From the NCBI GenBank assembly GCA_963768085.1, contig CAVYGO010000005.1:62001-126000 (forward strand): DNA of 64,000 nt, given 5' to 3'. This document shows, one piece after another, positions 41,478-50,173 of the stretch (the first letter of the stretch is position 1; every line of letters begins with the position of its first letter). The translations under genes were made by a program, and so were the position numbers. The notes beneath the pieces were generated by a model. The model was not told the origin of the DNA, did not search any database, and saw only the letters and a program-made list of their open reading frames with translations. This stretch comes from Pukyongia sp963768085. Its GTDB lineage: Bacteria > Bacteroidota > Bacteroidia > Flavobacteriales > Flavobacteriaceae.

Positions 41478-42266
41478 TTAAGAAAGAAGAACATCCACCA
41501 TCTCGGCAAATCCATATCCCCCTTTCCTCTTCGTCACCCAGGCGGGAGAATGATCCATCATGCCCTTAAACTGCAGAACATTGGCTACGCCGACCGAATG
41601 TGGAAAATAAGAAAACATAGGCGAGTCGTTGGGAGAGTCTCCGATGAATATGACCTGATCTTTCACATCTTCCAGGTGCTGGCCGAAGACTTCTTCAAAG
41701 ATCATCTTCGTCATAGTGAGTTTATCGTAATTGCCAAACCATCCGTTGACATGAATGGAGCTGATCTTTGCCTTAGCACCGGCACTTTCAAAACAGCTAA
41801 CGATTTTTTCGACATCTTTTATCGAAAGCGGCGGTACATCTTCGCAATAATCAATGGCCAGGTCAGCCTCGCGATAGGCCTGGTCGGAAGCCACTCGACT
41901 GCCCGGGACTTTTTTTAAAACTTCCAGTTTTATCTTCTCTAATTTTCTGCGATCTGTTTTTCGCTGACTTTCGGATTTAAAGTATCGTCGCTGCATTTTT
42001 TTCAGTTTGTCATCGTAACGGAAGTAAAATGCACCGTTTTCACCCACCAGACCATCGACAGGCCACATGCGCGCAATGTGATCACACCATCCGGCCGGCC
42101 GGCCGGTGACGGGTATGATTTGTAAGTCTGCCGCTTTCAAACGCTCCATCGCCACAAAGACGTCGGCCGGCAGCCGACCGTTATGGGTCAGGGTGTCGTC
42201 AATATCCGCCAGGATAAAATGGATGTTTTTCTTGATACGGACGGGAAATTGGCTAAATGGTTTCAT
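41478..42266 (-). CDS. HAD superfamily phosphatase, subfamily IIB (Cof-like)
   Basis: A 262-residue HAD phosphatase. Motif I is LADIDDTLTHNG (both Asp present), motif II VTGRPAGW, the motif III Lys is in YDKLTMTKMIF, and motif IV is FIGDSPNDSPMF. The large C2-type cap between motifs II and III places it in subfamily IIB with Cof, sucrose-phosphate and mannosyl-phosphoglycerate phosphatases. The substrate is probably a sugar phosphate or similar. No operon partner is evident. Confidence 0.82.
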   Translation of the reverse strand: MKPFSQFPVRIKKNIHFILADIDDTLTHNGRLPADVFVAMERLKAADLQIIPVTGRPAGWCDHIARMWPVDGLVGENGAFYFRYDDKLKKMQRRYFKSESQRKTDRRKLEKIKLEVLKKVPGSRVASDQAYREADLAIDYCEDVPPLSIKDVEKIVSCFESAGAKAKISSIHVNGWFGNYDKLTMTKMIFEEVFGQHLEDVKDQVIFIGDSPNDSPMFSYFPHSVGVANVLQFKGMMDHSPAWVTKRKGGYGFAEMVDVLLS

Positions 42267-42391
42267 ACAGATCTCGTTGAATAGTTTATTGGTTTACGGG
42301 TTGATTATAAATAAAGATCCGAGTCCAGAGGGCCCAGTTTTGTTAAGCCCTCTAAAAGGGGGCCACGCACCGTGTATTTATGAGACAGGTT

Positions 42392-42557
42392 AGCCCGTTG
42401 AGCCGGTTTGGCCGGTTACCGGCGGACAGAAACGGCCAATTCGCTTAAATTAAGCTCAATAATGATTTCATCCATGATTTTTCTCTTGCTTAGATATGGC
42501 AGATTTACCCTTTAACGCGGCTGGCGCAAACGGGCCAACGGGCAAAACCGGCGCAAC
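42392..42557. repeat. Inverted GCCGGTT-iteron element
   Basis: Left arm 42392-42438 has GCCCGTTGAGCCGGTTTGGC-like units; right arm 42516-42557 has the complement (AACGGGCCAACGGGCAAAACC). Same design as the other iteron-armed elements but GC-rich. It fills most of the 308-base gap between two minus-strand genes; no gene is seen. Confidence 0.55.
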
Positions 42558-42574
42558 CTCTCTGGTCCAATCTC

Positions 42575-43774
42575 TTATGGCATAGCCGATTGTCTCTGAC
42601 CTGGCCCAGAGGACCGGGTTTTCTGCTGCAAATAAATCAAAGATTCGTTGATCACAAAATCCCTTTTTCTTAACTCAGTGACAAATTCTTCCGCCGGCAG
42701 CATGGTTTCAACACCATCGAATCCTTTTTTCATGGCTTTGCCTTCCGCCAGCATCTGCGCGCCGATAGAAAGAGGGATACCGACATTTTTTGAATACGCC
42801 CGCCGTCCACCCCACATTTCCATCGGCGGATGACTGGTAACAAATCGGCAAACGACCCGGTTGCCGTTTGACCGACCGGTCACTTCCACCTGCACGGAAT
42901 ATCCCCAGACCTCCGTCTGATCGCCTTCGGCGGAATTCAACAGGTAGTGTCTGACAAATTCCAATGGTTGAACCTCCCGGCCTTCAAATCGAACAGGTTT
43001 TGAAGCATACATGCCGTAATCATATAGGGCTTTGACAAGTCCCATGGCACGTGGCGGAAAGCAGCCGCGAATATAGACGCGTTCGACACCCGCAATATTT
43101 TTCGACAGCGTTTGGGATTCCCCGTGCGGCACATAGTACGTCGTCTGCCTGCCGATGGGTTCGGGGAAATCCACCGTTCTGGCTCCGGAAAACGGGGGGT
43201 TGGCCACCAGCTTTCCGCTATCAAAATAAAAGCGATTCTCGGTGCCCGGATCGAACTCCCACAAAATGACATGCAAAAGGCCCGGTGAATGGGCAATTGA
43301 GCGGAATGCAGCGAAATCGATATCGATTTGCTCCACGCTCTCCAGCCGGTCGGCGCCCAGCTTTGCCAGAATATTGGTGATTCCGGGTGTGATCCCGACA
43401 CCGCCGACCACAGAAATTTCGGCAGCTTGGGCCTCAGGATCCAGCAGCAAGGTTTCTTCGTGGGGACTGACAAGATCCAGCATATCCACTTTTGCGATGA
43501 TGGCGGCCTTAATGGCATTCTCGCAGTAGGTCCTGGGCAAACCATTAGCGACCACATCATAGTTGGACATAAGTTTGGCTGTCTCATCGACACTTTCAGC
43601 ATTAATTTTTACAACCTGTAAGCGCGCATCTCCCAGTGCTTTGGTAACCTTTTCGGCTTTTGCGATATCGATATCCGCCACCATAATTTCATCAAAATCA
43701 CTGGTGCGCACTATATCCATTGTCGTTTCACCGGCCATGGCGCCAACGCCGCCGAGTACTATAATTTTTTTCAT
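42575..43774 (-). CDS. Saccharopine dehydrogenase-family oxidoreductase
   Basis: A 399-residue NAD(P)-binding protein. The N-terminus MKKIIVLGGVGAMAGETTMD is a Rossmann strand-turn-helix, and the middle (YDVVANGLPRTYCENAIKAA, VSPHEETLLLDPEAQAAEIS, GITPGITNILAKLGADRLES) follows the saccharopine dehydrogenase/LYS9 family. ATG 43774 has AAGGAG upstream; the longer form to 43834 does not. It may reduce or oxidise a secondary amine/imine linking two amino acids. It is the last gene of a minus-strand group with two flavoproteins and an ornithine-cyclodeaminase-like protein, which as a set suggests catabolism of an opine or other imino acid. Confidence 0.8.
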   Translation of the reverse strand: MKKIIVLGGVGAMAGETTMDIVRTSDFDEIMVADIDIAKAEKVTKALGDARLQVVKINAESVDETAKLMSNYDVVANGLPRTYCENAIKAAIIAKVDMLDLVSPHEETLLLDPEAQAAEISVVGGVGITPGITNILAKLGADRLESVEQIDIDFAAFRSIAHSPGLLHVILWEFDPGTENRFYFDSGKLVANPPFSGARTVDFPEPIGRQTTYYVPHGESQTLSKNIAGVERVYIRGCFPPRAMGLVKALYDYGMYASKPVRFEGREVQPLEFVRHYLLNSAEGDQTEVWGYSVQVEVTGRSNGNRVVCRFVTSHPPMEMWGGRRAYSKNVGIPLSIGAQMLAEGKAMKKGFDGVETMLPAEEFVTELRKRDFVINESLIYLQQKTRSSGPGQRQSAMP

Positions 43775-43895
43775 TACCGATGTCTCCTTTGTCGGTCTCA
43801 ATGGGTAATTTCGGGCATTGCGGATCTTGATCATTACTGTAAGCAGGTTCCAAAAGCTGTAACCTCTGAACCCTCAACCCTGAACCTAGAACCGA

Positions 43896-45671
43896 TCACT
43901 TTCCGTTTTCCATATCCACCATCAACAAACTGAGCGGAATCGGTCGGGCCGGTGGACGGGTGGTCATCATTGGTATTTGTTCCGGGTGGGCGTCAAACTC
44001 CCGGGCAAGCATGGCGGCAATTGTCGGCAGACAATTGATGCCCTGGCAATATCCCATCCCGCAGCGGGTCCGCTTTTTAATATCGTTTAAATTCATCGTT
44101 CCCTGACGAATGGCATTACGGATCTCTCCGGCAGAAGTCCCTTCGCACCGGCAAACGATGGTATCGTCTGTCATGTTTGCATAGAGATCCGGGTAGATCC
44201 GGTACATGCGATCAATGGCCCTGCGAAATTTTCCCATACCCGTCAGCTTTTTTCGCACCGGACGGGCAGCTTTTACGGCCTTATCGTCTGAAATGCCGCC
44301 GGCATGCACAGCCGCATACAATCCGGCAAGGGTGCCTTCCATTTTTGCAACCAGCACTCCGGCGATACCGGCCCCATCTCCGGCCACAAATACGCCGGGC
44401 TGATCGGTTTGCATGTTTTCGTTGAATTGAGGTGTCCATCCGCCAATCATCGGATCGTAAAAATGGTTGCAGCCGAGCATGCTGGTCACCCAGGTCGTCG
44501 GAATAAGGCCATAGCCGATGCAGACCGTATCAACATCGAAGCCTTTGGCCTCCCCGGAAATGGGACGGCAGCGGGAATCCACTTTAGTAAGAAACGCCTG
44601 TTCCACTTCCTGATTCCCCTGTATCCCCTGCAGCACATGGGACGGTAGTATCTGAACGCCGGCACGCTTAAGACGATAAATATACCTGAGGCCTTGTATC
44701 ATTAAACCCGGCTGATGCAGCAAGTCGGGCAGAAATCTCCAGGCACCCGCGGTCGTGTTGGATTCGGCCACGGCCACAACATCCATACCGGCATCCAGCA
44801 TTTGATTGGCCACCACCAATTGGAGCGGCCCGCAGCCGGCCAAAAGTACCCGGCGACCGGGACGAACGCGCTGGCTTTTTAAAAGCACTTGGGCCCCGCC
44901 GGCCGTCATCACGCCGGGCAGGGTCCATCCGGGCACCGGTAGCGGTCGCTCGTATGCGCCGGTCGCTACAACAATGGCTTTAGCGTCCAGCAGCACCAAT
45001 TCATTGCCATGGGAAATTGCCAGTTGATTCGATTCAAAGACCGACCACACCAAAGCGTCGTTCCAGATCGTAATCGCATCTGCGAAATCATTCACCTTTT
45101 TTAACAGCGATCGACCATCGACATAATCGGCCCCGAGCCTTGCGGGTTCCAGGGCCTGAAATGTTTCGGGAAGCTGCCGGTAAATTTGCCCGCCCGGCAG
45201 CAAATTCTCATCGATGACCAAAACCTTCACACCAACCTCTGCAGCGGCGATAGCCGCACTGAGACCGCCGGGCCCGCCACCGATAATCACCAAGGGCACC
45301 TCCCGGCGCTCCAGGTGCGCCGGATGGGGATCGGGAGACGTCATGTCCGGCCGGCCGAAACCTTCCTGCAGCGTAATGTGTTGGCCGGCCTCAACCGGCG
45401 TAACACAAGCACGCTCATTCGGCTGACCATTAACCGTCACCAGACATCCGTAACAGGACCCCATACAGCAGTATAACCCGCGAGGGTCTTTAAGCTGCGG
45501 TGTCTGGCGGATCTGTCGAATACCGATAGCCGTCAACACGGCAGCGATGGTTTCCCCCTCATACGCGCGAATCGGATGTTTGTTGATGAAAACTTCTATC
45601 TCTTTCCCGCGATTCAGGCCGCTTTCAATGCGCTGATCTTTTCCCGTTTGGTCTGGAGATTTCTTGTCCAT
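43896..45671 (-). CDS. [2Fe-2S]/FAD oxidoreductase, opine oxidase A / HcnAB-like
   Basis: A 591-residue flavoprotein. Residues about 25-105 form a ferredoxin-like domain with the HcnA-type Cys set (GLYCCMGSCYGCLVTVNG). Residues about 128-450 are the FAD/NAD two-dinucleotide-binding fold (VIIGGGPGGLSAAIAAAEVG, VVATGAYERPLPVPGWTLPG, AGDGAGIAGVLVA). The C-terminus has a BFD-like [2Fe-2S] domain (DDTIVCRCEGTSAGEI, CGMGYCQGINC). This is the layout of HcnA+HcnB or opine/sarcosine/hydroxyproline dehydrogenase large subunits, which oxidise amines with a DAO-type partner. The partner gene lies upstream, separated by repeat E5. Acceptor and substrate unknown. Confidence 0.85.
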   Translation of the reverse strand: MDKKSPDQTGKDQRIESGLNRGKEIEVFINKHPIRAYEGETIAAVLTAIGIRQIRQTPQLKDPRGLYCCMGSCYGCLVTVNGQPNERACVTPVEAGQHITLQEGFGRPDMTSPDPHPAHLERREVPLVIIGGGPGGLSAAIAAAEVGVKVLVIDENLLPGGQIYRQLPETFQALEPARLGADYVDGRSLLKKVNDFADAITIWNDALVWSVFESNQLAISHGNELVLLDAKAIVVATGAYERPLPVPGWTLPGVMTAGGAQVLLKSQRVRPGRRVLLAGCGPLQLVVANQMLDAGMDVVAVAESNTTAGAWRFLPDLLHQPGLMIQGLRYIYRLKRAGVQILPSHVLQGIQGNQEVEQAFLTKVDSRCRPISGEAKGFDVDTVCIGYGLIPTTWVTSMLGCNHFYDPMIGGWTPQFNENMQTDQPGVFVAGDGAGIAGVLVAKMEGTLAGLYAAVHAGGISDDKAVKAARPVRKKLTGMGKFRRAIDRMYRIYPDLYANMTDDTIVCRCEGTSAGEIRNAIRQGTMNLNDIKKRTRCGMGYCQGINCLPTIAAMLAREFDAHPEQIPMMTTRPPARPIPLSLLMVDMENGK

Positions 45672-45724
45672 TTGAATTCCGTTCGATACGTTTTAATTAG
45701 CCGACTGAGAAAGCGGAATAAACG

Positions 45725-45884
45725 AATGCCTAAAGTGAGCTAAATTGCCTAAAATGACTAAAATTAAGGAATCGCTACGCTCTATCTGTTCTTATAAAAT
45801 TGACAGAATACCACAATTTTAGCTCATTCTTGTCCGCCGTTGCTTTGGAGGATTAGTTCATTTGAAATTTTAGCTCATTTCCTC
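45725..45884. repeat. Dispersed repeat and iteron arms, copy E5
   Basis: 45768-45861 is the reverse complement of copy E4 (17841-17932) with few differences. It is flanked on the left (45725-45766) by GCCTAAA/GACTAAAAT iterons and on the right (45864-45884) by AATTTTAGCTCATTT, like E2 and E3. It lies between two flavoprotein genes of one putative operon, so it may separate their transcripts. Confidence 0.65.
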
Positions 45885-45960
45885 AAAGAAAATTACAACC
45901 TTTAAAAATTCGAATAAAATATTCTGCTCTGATAGGGTGACAATGTAGAACTAGGAGCTA

Positions 45961-47064
45961 TCAGCTTCCAGCGAATCGATCGACAGCAAAGGCCTCAATT
46001 GAGTGTTCCGTTTCTCCATCCAGAATAAGTTCACTGACGGCTTTGCCGGTACTGGCGCTGAATCTCACGCCGGCCCGTCCATGTCCGGATGCGACAATTA
46101 ACCGTGAACAATCGGGCACCGGACCGATGACCGGAAGATTGTCCTCACAGATCGGTCGAAATCCGGCGAAAAAGCGCAAGGCACGCAGTCTGCCGAGCAA
46201 GGGCACCGCCTGCACAAAAGCCTTGGTGAAAGCAGTAATCTTTTCCAGGGTGATACGGTTTTCAAATCCAACAAACTCCGTGTGGCTCCCGAGATAAAAA
46301 TTTCCGCTGACCGTCTGCCGGATATACAAATGGTTCAAAAACATGATTACCCGATCCGTCATCCGTTGGCAGGCTTCCGTCAGAATCACCTGTCCACGGG
46401 CGGGTACTATCGGGATTGGTACGTTCAGAGATGACAGAATTTGGGGCGAATAGGCCCCTCCGGCAACCACAACCCAATCGGCATGATAGTTGCCTTTATT
46501 CGTTAAAATTCGGTCGATGCGATCGTTGCTGGCTTCTATCCCATGAACTTCAACGCCATACTCCACCCGGCTGCCTTTACCTAATGCAGCGCCGAGGTAC
46601 CCGTCGACCAGTCGAAATGGATTCAGGTGGTAACTGGCCGGATTAAAAAGTGCCGCGGTAACCTTGGGACAGAGCAACGGTTCTTGCCGACGTGCTTCCG
46701 GACCGTCCATGAGTTCGCACTCGATTCCCATTTTACGGATTTCTTTGTCAAAGGCCTGGAGTTCGAGAGCTTCCGGTTCATTCATGGCCACATACAATGC
46801 GCCGCCTCGAATAATTTCAAGCGGACGCTCAAAATCCTGCTCGGCATCCAGTATCAGATGATAGCTTTCAACGTTCAGGGGCTGTAGCGGTTCCGGCGTG
46901 CTGCTACTGCCGCCGATGCTGACAATGGAAGCGGTGGTACCCGAAGCACCCGCTCCCAAATGACTGCGTTCCAGAACCAGGACCTTGGCGCCGCGTTTAG
47001 AAAGAAAATAGGCACAGGCAGTGCCGATGACGCCGCCGCCAATGATAATAATCTCAGGGTTCAT
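45961..47064 (-). CDS. D-amino acid/opine oxidase-like flavoprotein (DAO family)
   Basis: A 367-residue FAD protein. The N-terminal dinucleotide fold (IIIIGGGVIGTACAYFLSKR, then LGAGASGTTASIVSIGG) and C-terminal FRPICEDNLPVIGPV and GHGRAGVRFSASTGKAV match glycine/sarcosine/D-amino acid oxidases and HcnC or opine oxidase subunit B. It should remove hydride from a secondary or D-amine and pass electrons to the [2Fe-2S]/FAD partner encoded next. AGGA is upstream of ATG. Cytoplasmic or membrane-associated; no signal peptide. Confidence 0.85.
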   Translation of the reverse strand: MNPEIIIIGGGVIGTACAYFLSKRGAKVLVLERSHLGAGASGTTASIVSIGGSSSTPEPLQPLNVESYHLILDAEQDFERPLEIIRGGALYVAMNEPEALELQAFDKEIRKMGIECELMDGPEARRQEPLLCPKVTAALFNPASYHLNPFRLVDGYLGAALGKGSRVEYGVEVHGIEASNDRIDRILTNKGNYHADWVVVAGGAYSPQILSSLNVPIPIVPARGQVILTEACQRMTDRVIMFLNHLYIRQTVSGNFYLGSHTEFVGFENRITLEKITAFTKAFVQAVPLLGRLRALRFFAGFRPICEDNLPVIGPVPDCSRLIVASGHGRAGVRFSASTGKAVSELILDGETEHSIEAFAVDRFAGS

Positions 47065-47194
47065 TGAGTGAGGTTCCTATAGCTTTTTGAACGGTTTTCT
47101 CTGTCCTACAATAGAATAAAAAAGACTTGCAATGAACTTCCTATATCTCTAATTTTTGGTTGATTTTCCATAGCCATCACCCCCATATCCAGCA

Positions 47195-48202
47195 TCAGGC
47201 AAAGGGTAGCTCGCCTTCCACCAGGGGAAGGACCGTCCCCAAACCCTGGGCTTTAGCCCTGGTGTAAATCTCCATTGCCATGGCCACGTCTTCGATTGCC
47301 AAACCGTAATTGAAATCGATAATACGTTCCTTTTCATTCCGACGTCCCGGCTTTTTCCCTGCAATGATTTCCCCCAATTCGACGTGCAAGTTTGGCAGGG
47401 GCCCGTCAAACCCGCCGACTTCCCGGTGGGCCTGGTTAAGCTGTCGCCAGTCATCGGTAACGAATTTATCGACCATGTGCAAGGTCCGATTTTCCCAGCC
47501 GCGGTGATGGACCGGTAGAATCAGAGCTCCTTCGGAGACCCAATTCTCTTTGAAAACCGGTTTGTCGAGTCTACCTGTAGCGGTTACGATAATTTGAGCG
47601 CCCTCAATGACCTCCCTCGCGGATTCTCCGATCTCGATTTTTAAGGCAAGCACAGTGGAAAGGGCGGATACAAATCCATCTAGTGTCAGAGAATTAATAT
47701 CGAATACTCGGACGGTCTCTATTGAAGGCAATGCGGCGGTCAGGGCCAGTAAATTATACCGCCCTTGGACCCCGGCACCGACGATACCGACGACACCGGC
47801 GTCTTTTGCGGCAAGGAATTTGGCGGCTACGGCCGAGGCAGCCCCCGTTCGCATGGCCGTGATCCAACGGCAGTCCATCACGGCGAGGGGTTGGCCGGTT
47901 TGGACATCATTTAGAATAAAAAGACCCATCACCGGAGGAATGCCAAGGGTGGTATTGTTGGAAAAACTGCTGACCCATTTGAGCCCGGCGGCTTTTCTCC
48001 GGGGAAGATATCCGGGCATGGCATGAATAAATGCATTCATAGGGTGAACACCGGGTTTTGGCGGATTTTCAGTTTCACCCAACCCATGTTCCTTTAGGGC
48101 ATCCTCCACGATCGGTATCGTCTCCTCCATGGTGATGCCCACGGATATGACGTCTTCCTGGGATAAATACAGCAGTTCGATCCTATTCATGACGTAATCC
48201 AT
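47195..48202 (-). CDS. Ornithine cyclodeaminase/mu-crystallin family protein
   Basis: A 335-residue NAD(P)-dependent protein: substrate-binding N-terminal half (AFIHAMPGYLPRRKAAGLKW, ITAMRTGAASAVAAKFLAAK) and Rossmann half (VGIVGAGVQGRYNLLALTAA). The family includes ornithine cyclodeaminase, ketimine reductase, alanine dehydrogenase and opine-forming enzymes. A ketimine- or delta-pyrroline-type reaction would fit the oxidase neighbours. Start ATG 48202 or 48190 cannot be decided; neither has a strong ribosome-binding site. It lies immediately downstream of a dead GntR regulator gene. Confidence 0.82.
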   Translation of the reverse strand: MDYVMNRIELLYLSQEDVISVGITMEETIPIVEDALKEHGLGETENPPKPGVHPMNAFIHAMPGYLPRRKAAGLKWVSSFSNNTTLGIPPVMGLFILNDVQTGQPLAVMDCRWITAMRTGAASAVAAKFLAAKDAGVVGIVGAGVQGRYNLLALTAALPSIETVRVFDINSLTLDGFVSALSTVLALKIEIGESAREVIEGAQIIVTATGRLDKPVFKENWVSEGALILPVHHRGWENRTLHMVDKFVTDDWRQLNQAHREVGGFDGPLPNLHVELGEIIAGKKPGRRNEKERIIDFNYGLAIEDVAMAMEIYTRAKAQGLGTVLPLVEGELPFA

Positions 48203-48286
48203 AATGTTCTTTGCACATTCTGGACAAAAGCATAGGTATCTTTCAAGGGGTCCTGCCAGGTAATAAAATTGACTCCATGATGATGT

Positions 48287-48508
48287 TTATAAATATGGAT
48301 GGACAGGTGAGACGATGGTTCCTGAACGCGAGAACCGTTGGATGAGACCATCTCTTTGAAGTTGAAGCAGCACTTACCGCATGGGGGTTCGTCCCAAGCT
48401 GTAATGATCCATAAAAGGCTTTTCGTTTAAAGGCTCCATCGGCTTTGGTTCGTGGTTGACGATCCGATACCTGAGATCCTTGTAGGTTTCATCTTTTTTC
48501 GTGGTCAT
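48287..48508 (-). pseudogene. GntR-family regulator remnant, nonsense mutated
   Basis: Too short and broken for a normal open-frame search. From ATG 48508 the frame reads DETYKDLRYRIVNHEPKPME then PLNEKPFMDHYSLGRTPMR, the GntR winged-helix N-terminus; a TAA at 48376-48374 stands where the family has GAA, and the same frame continues VLLQLQRDGLIQRFSRSGTI before a second stop at 48289. The effector domain is gone. It probably once controlled the ornithine-cyclodeaminase/oxidase operon just downstream. The rest of the 695-base gap holds no gene apart from repeat copy 2 near its other end. Confidence 0.75.
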
Positions 48509-48809
48509 GGCTGCACTGATTTGCGATAATGTAAGTTGTTAAAACCTATCTCATTTTCTGCGATATAAAAATTGATATATTATTATTTTATTTTCTGATA
48601 TATCAGCGCACTCCGGTTGTCAATATATAATTAAAAAGCATAATAATTTGAATAGGAATTACCTGTTTGGCTTTATTCCATGTTTAGGTTCAGCCAATAA
48701 GGCACCCAACCACTTTCCCCCAGCCGGACCGTCGCCAGCCATTTTTTTTATCCAAAAATCATTATAGATTTGACTTTGCTTACCTCTTTGATTAATGAGG
48801 GCAGATTGG

Positions 48810-48848
48810 AGAAAAATTTCGATTCTATAACCAAAACATAGGTCGTCG
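48810..48848 (+). repeat. Dispersed 40-base repeat, copy 2
   Basis: Matches 41350-41390 at about 33 of 39 positions, with the shared block TTCTATAACCAAAACA followed by GTCGTCG. It lies 50 bases upstream of the DHH gene start and might include part of its promoter region. Confidence 0.5.
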
Positions 48849-48897
48849 ATATTATCTTTTTGGGGTTTTTGTTCCGAAAAATTTTAATGAATGTCAA

Positions 48898-50163
48898 ATG
48901 TCTGAATCGACGATTGTATTTCAATATTCAAAAGGAGTTTACAAGTTGAGGGAAAAATTAATCACCGACATGGAAAAAGCCATTGAGCAAGTCCGGCAAT
49001 GGCCTACGAAAGAGGTCCGGATATTTCACCACAACGACTCCGACGGGCTAAGTTCGGGAGCGATCCTAACCCGGGCCTTTGAACGGGCCGGTTTTGGGGT
49101 ACACCGCTTCTGTCTGGAAAAACCTTATCCGGCACTGCTGCAGAAAGTTTATGAACAGGAAGGCGAGATCATTGTCTTTGCCGATTTCGCCGGCCGCATT
49201 GCCCCGATGCTGTCGGATTTGAACAAAGGACGCAATCTGACGCTGATTCTGGACCATCATGTGGCCGAGGCTTCAACGGATCCAAGGGTTCACAATCTGG
49301 ATCCCGATCTCTATGGCCTCAAGGGTGACCGGGATATATCCGGATCGACCACATGCTACCTGTTTGCCCAGACTCTGGACCCGGTAAATCGTGACCTGGC
49401 GTACATCGCCGCTATCGGAGCGGTGGGGGATGAATTTTTTGTGGACGGCTGCCTGGTAAGCGAGAATCGCGATGTTACGATCGAAGCCGTCAAACAGGGC
49501 AAAATGGAAATCAAAAAACAGCCGGTCGGGGAACGATATTACTTGAATACGCCCGCCGGTCAAGTGCCCTGTGATGAATTCGGCGCCTATCTGGACACCC
49601 TCGGCGCAGCCGGATTTTATCAAAACGGGCCGGACATGGGCGTCAGGGTCTGCCTTGAAGGCACCACCCCGCAATCCGATCGCATGCTGCAAGAACTAAA
49701 ATCCGTTCAGGCCAAAGCATTTGAAGAAGAAATGAAACGAATCCGGTCAGGAGCCCTGAAAAAGACGGAGCACATTCAATGGTTTCATGTGGCAAACCGC
49801 TTTCGCCCGATGGGGGTCAAAATGATCGGCGTCTTCTGCGATGCGATCAAAAATACGGAACACATCGATCCCGGGCGCTACCTTGCCGGTTTTCAGATTA
49901 TCCCCAATGAAATTCCGGGATTCGGTCCAATCCCCTTAAACGATGTCAAAATTTCCATGCGGGTTTCAGCCCAGCTCGAAGCCGAAATCCGCGCCCAGCG
50001 GATCATGCCGCTTGACATTTTACTACCCGAAGCCACCAATAAGCTCGGCGGATTCTCCGACGCCTGTCACAGCCTGACGGCGGCCACCACAGTAGCGGTC
50101 GGGAAGGAAGAACAACTCATAGAAGAAATGGAAAAAATACTAACTCATTCAACTACAAGATAA
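48898..50163 (+). CDS. DHH-family phosphoesterase (RecJ-like)
   Basis: A 421-residue protein with the DHH motifs: motif I FHHNDSDGLSSGAIL, motif II VFADFAG, motif III ILDHHVAEAS, motif IV IAAIGAVGDEFF, and a C-terminal DHHA1-like GGFSDACHSLTAATTVAVG. It needs Mn2+ or Mg2+ and hydrolyses phosphodiesters; the substrate could be short oligonucleotides, cyclic dinucleotides or ssDNA. It is shorter than RecJ and lacks the OB domain. The ATG at 48898 has a poor ribosome-binding site, so an inner start at 48970 (after a short leader) is possible. The kinase gene follows after 10 bases: same operon. Confidence 0.8.
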   Translation: MSESTIVFQYSKGVYKLREKLITDMEKAIEQVRQWPTKEVRIFHHNDSDGLSSGAILTRAFERAGFGVHRFCLEKPYPALLQKVYEQEGEIIVFADFAGRIAPMLSDLNKGRNLTLILDHHVAEASTDPRVHNLDPDLYGLKGDRDISGSTTCYLFAQTLDPVNRDLAYIAAIGAVGDEFFVDGCLVSENRDVTIEAVKQGKMEIKKQPVGERYYLNTPAGQVPCDEFGAYLDTLGAAGFYQNGPDMGVRVCLEGTTPQSDRMLQELKSVQAKAFEEEMKRIRSGALKKTEHIQWFHVANRFRPMGVKMIGVFCDAIKNTEHIDPGRYLAGFQIIPNEIPGFGPIPLNDVKISMRVSAQLEAEIRAQRIMPLDILLPEATNKLGGFSDACHSLTAATTVAVGKEEQLIEEMEKILTHSTTR

Positions 50164-50173
50164 GGATAAAATC

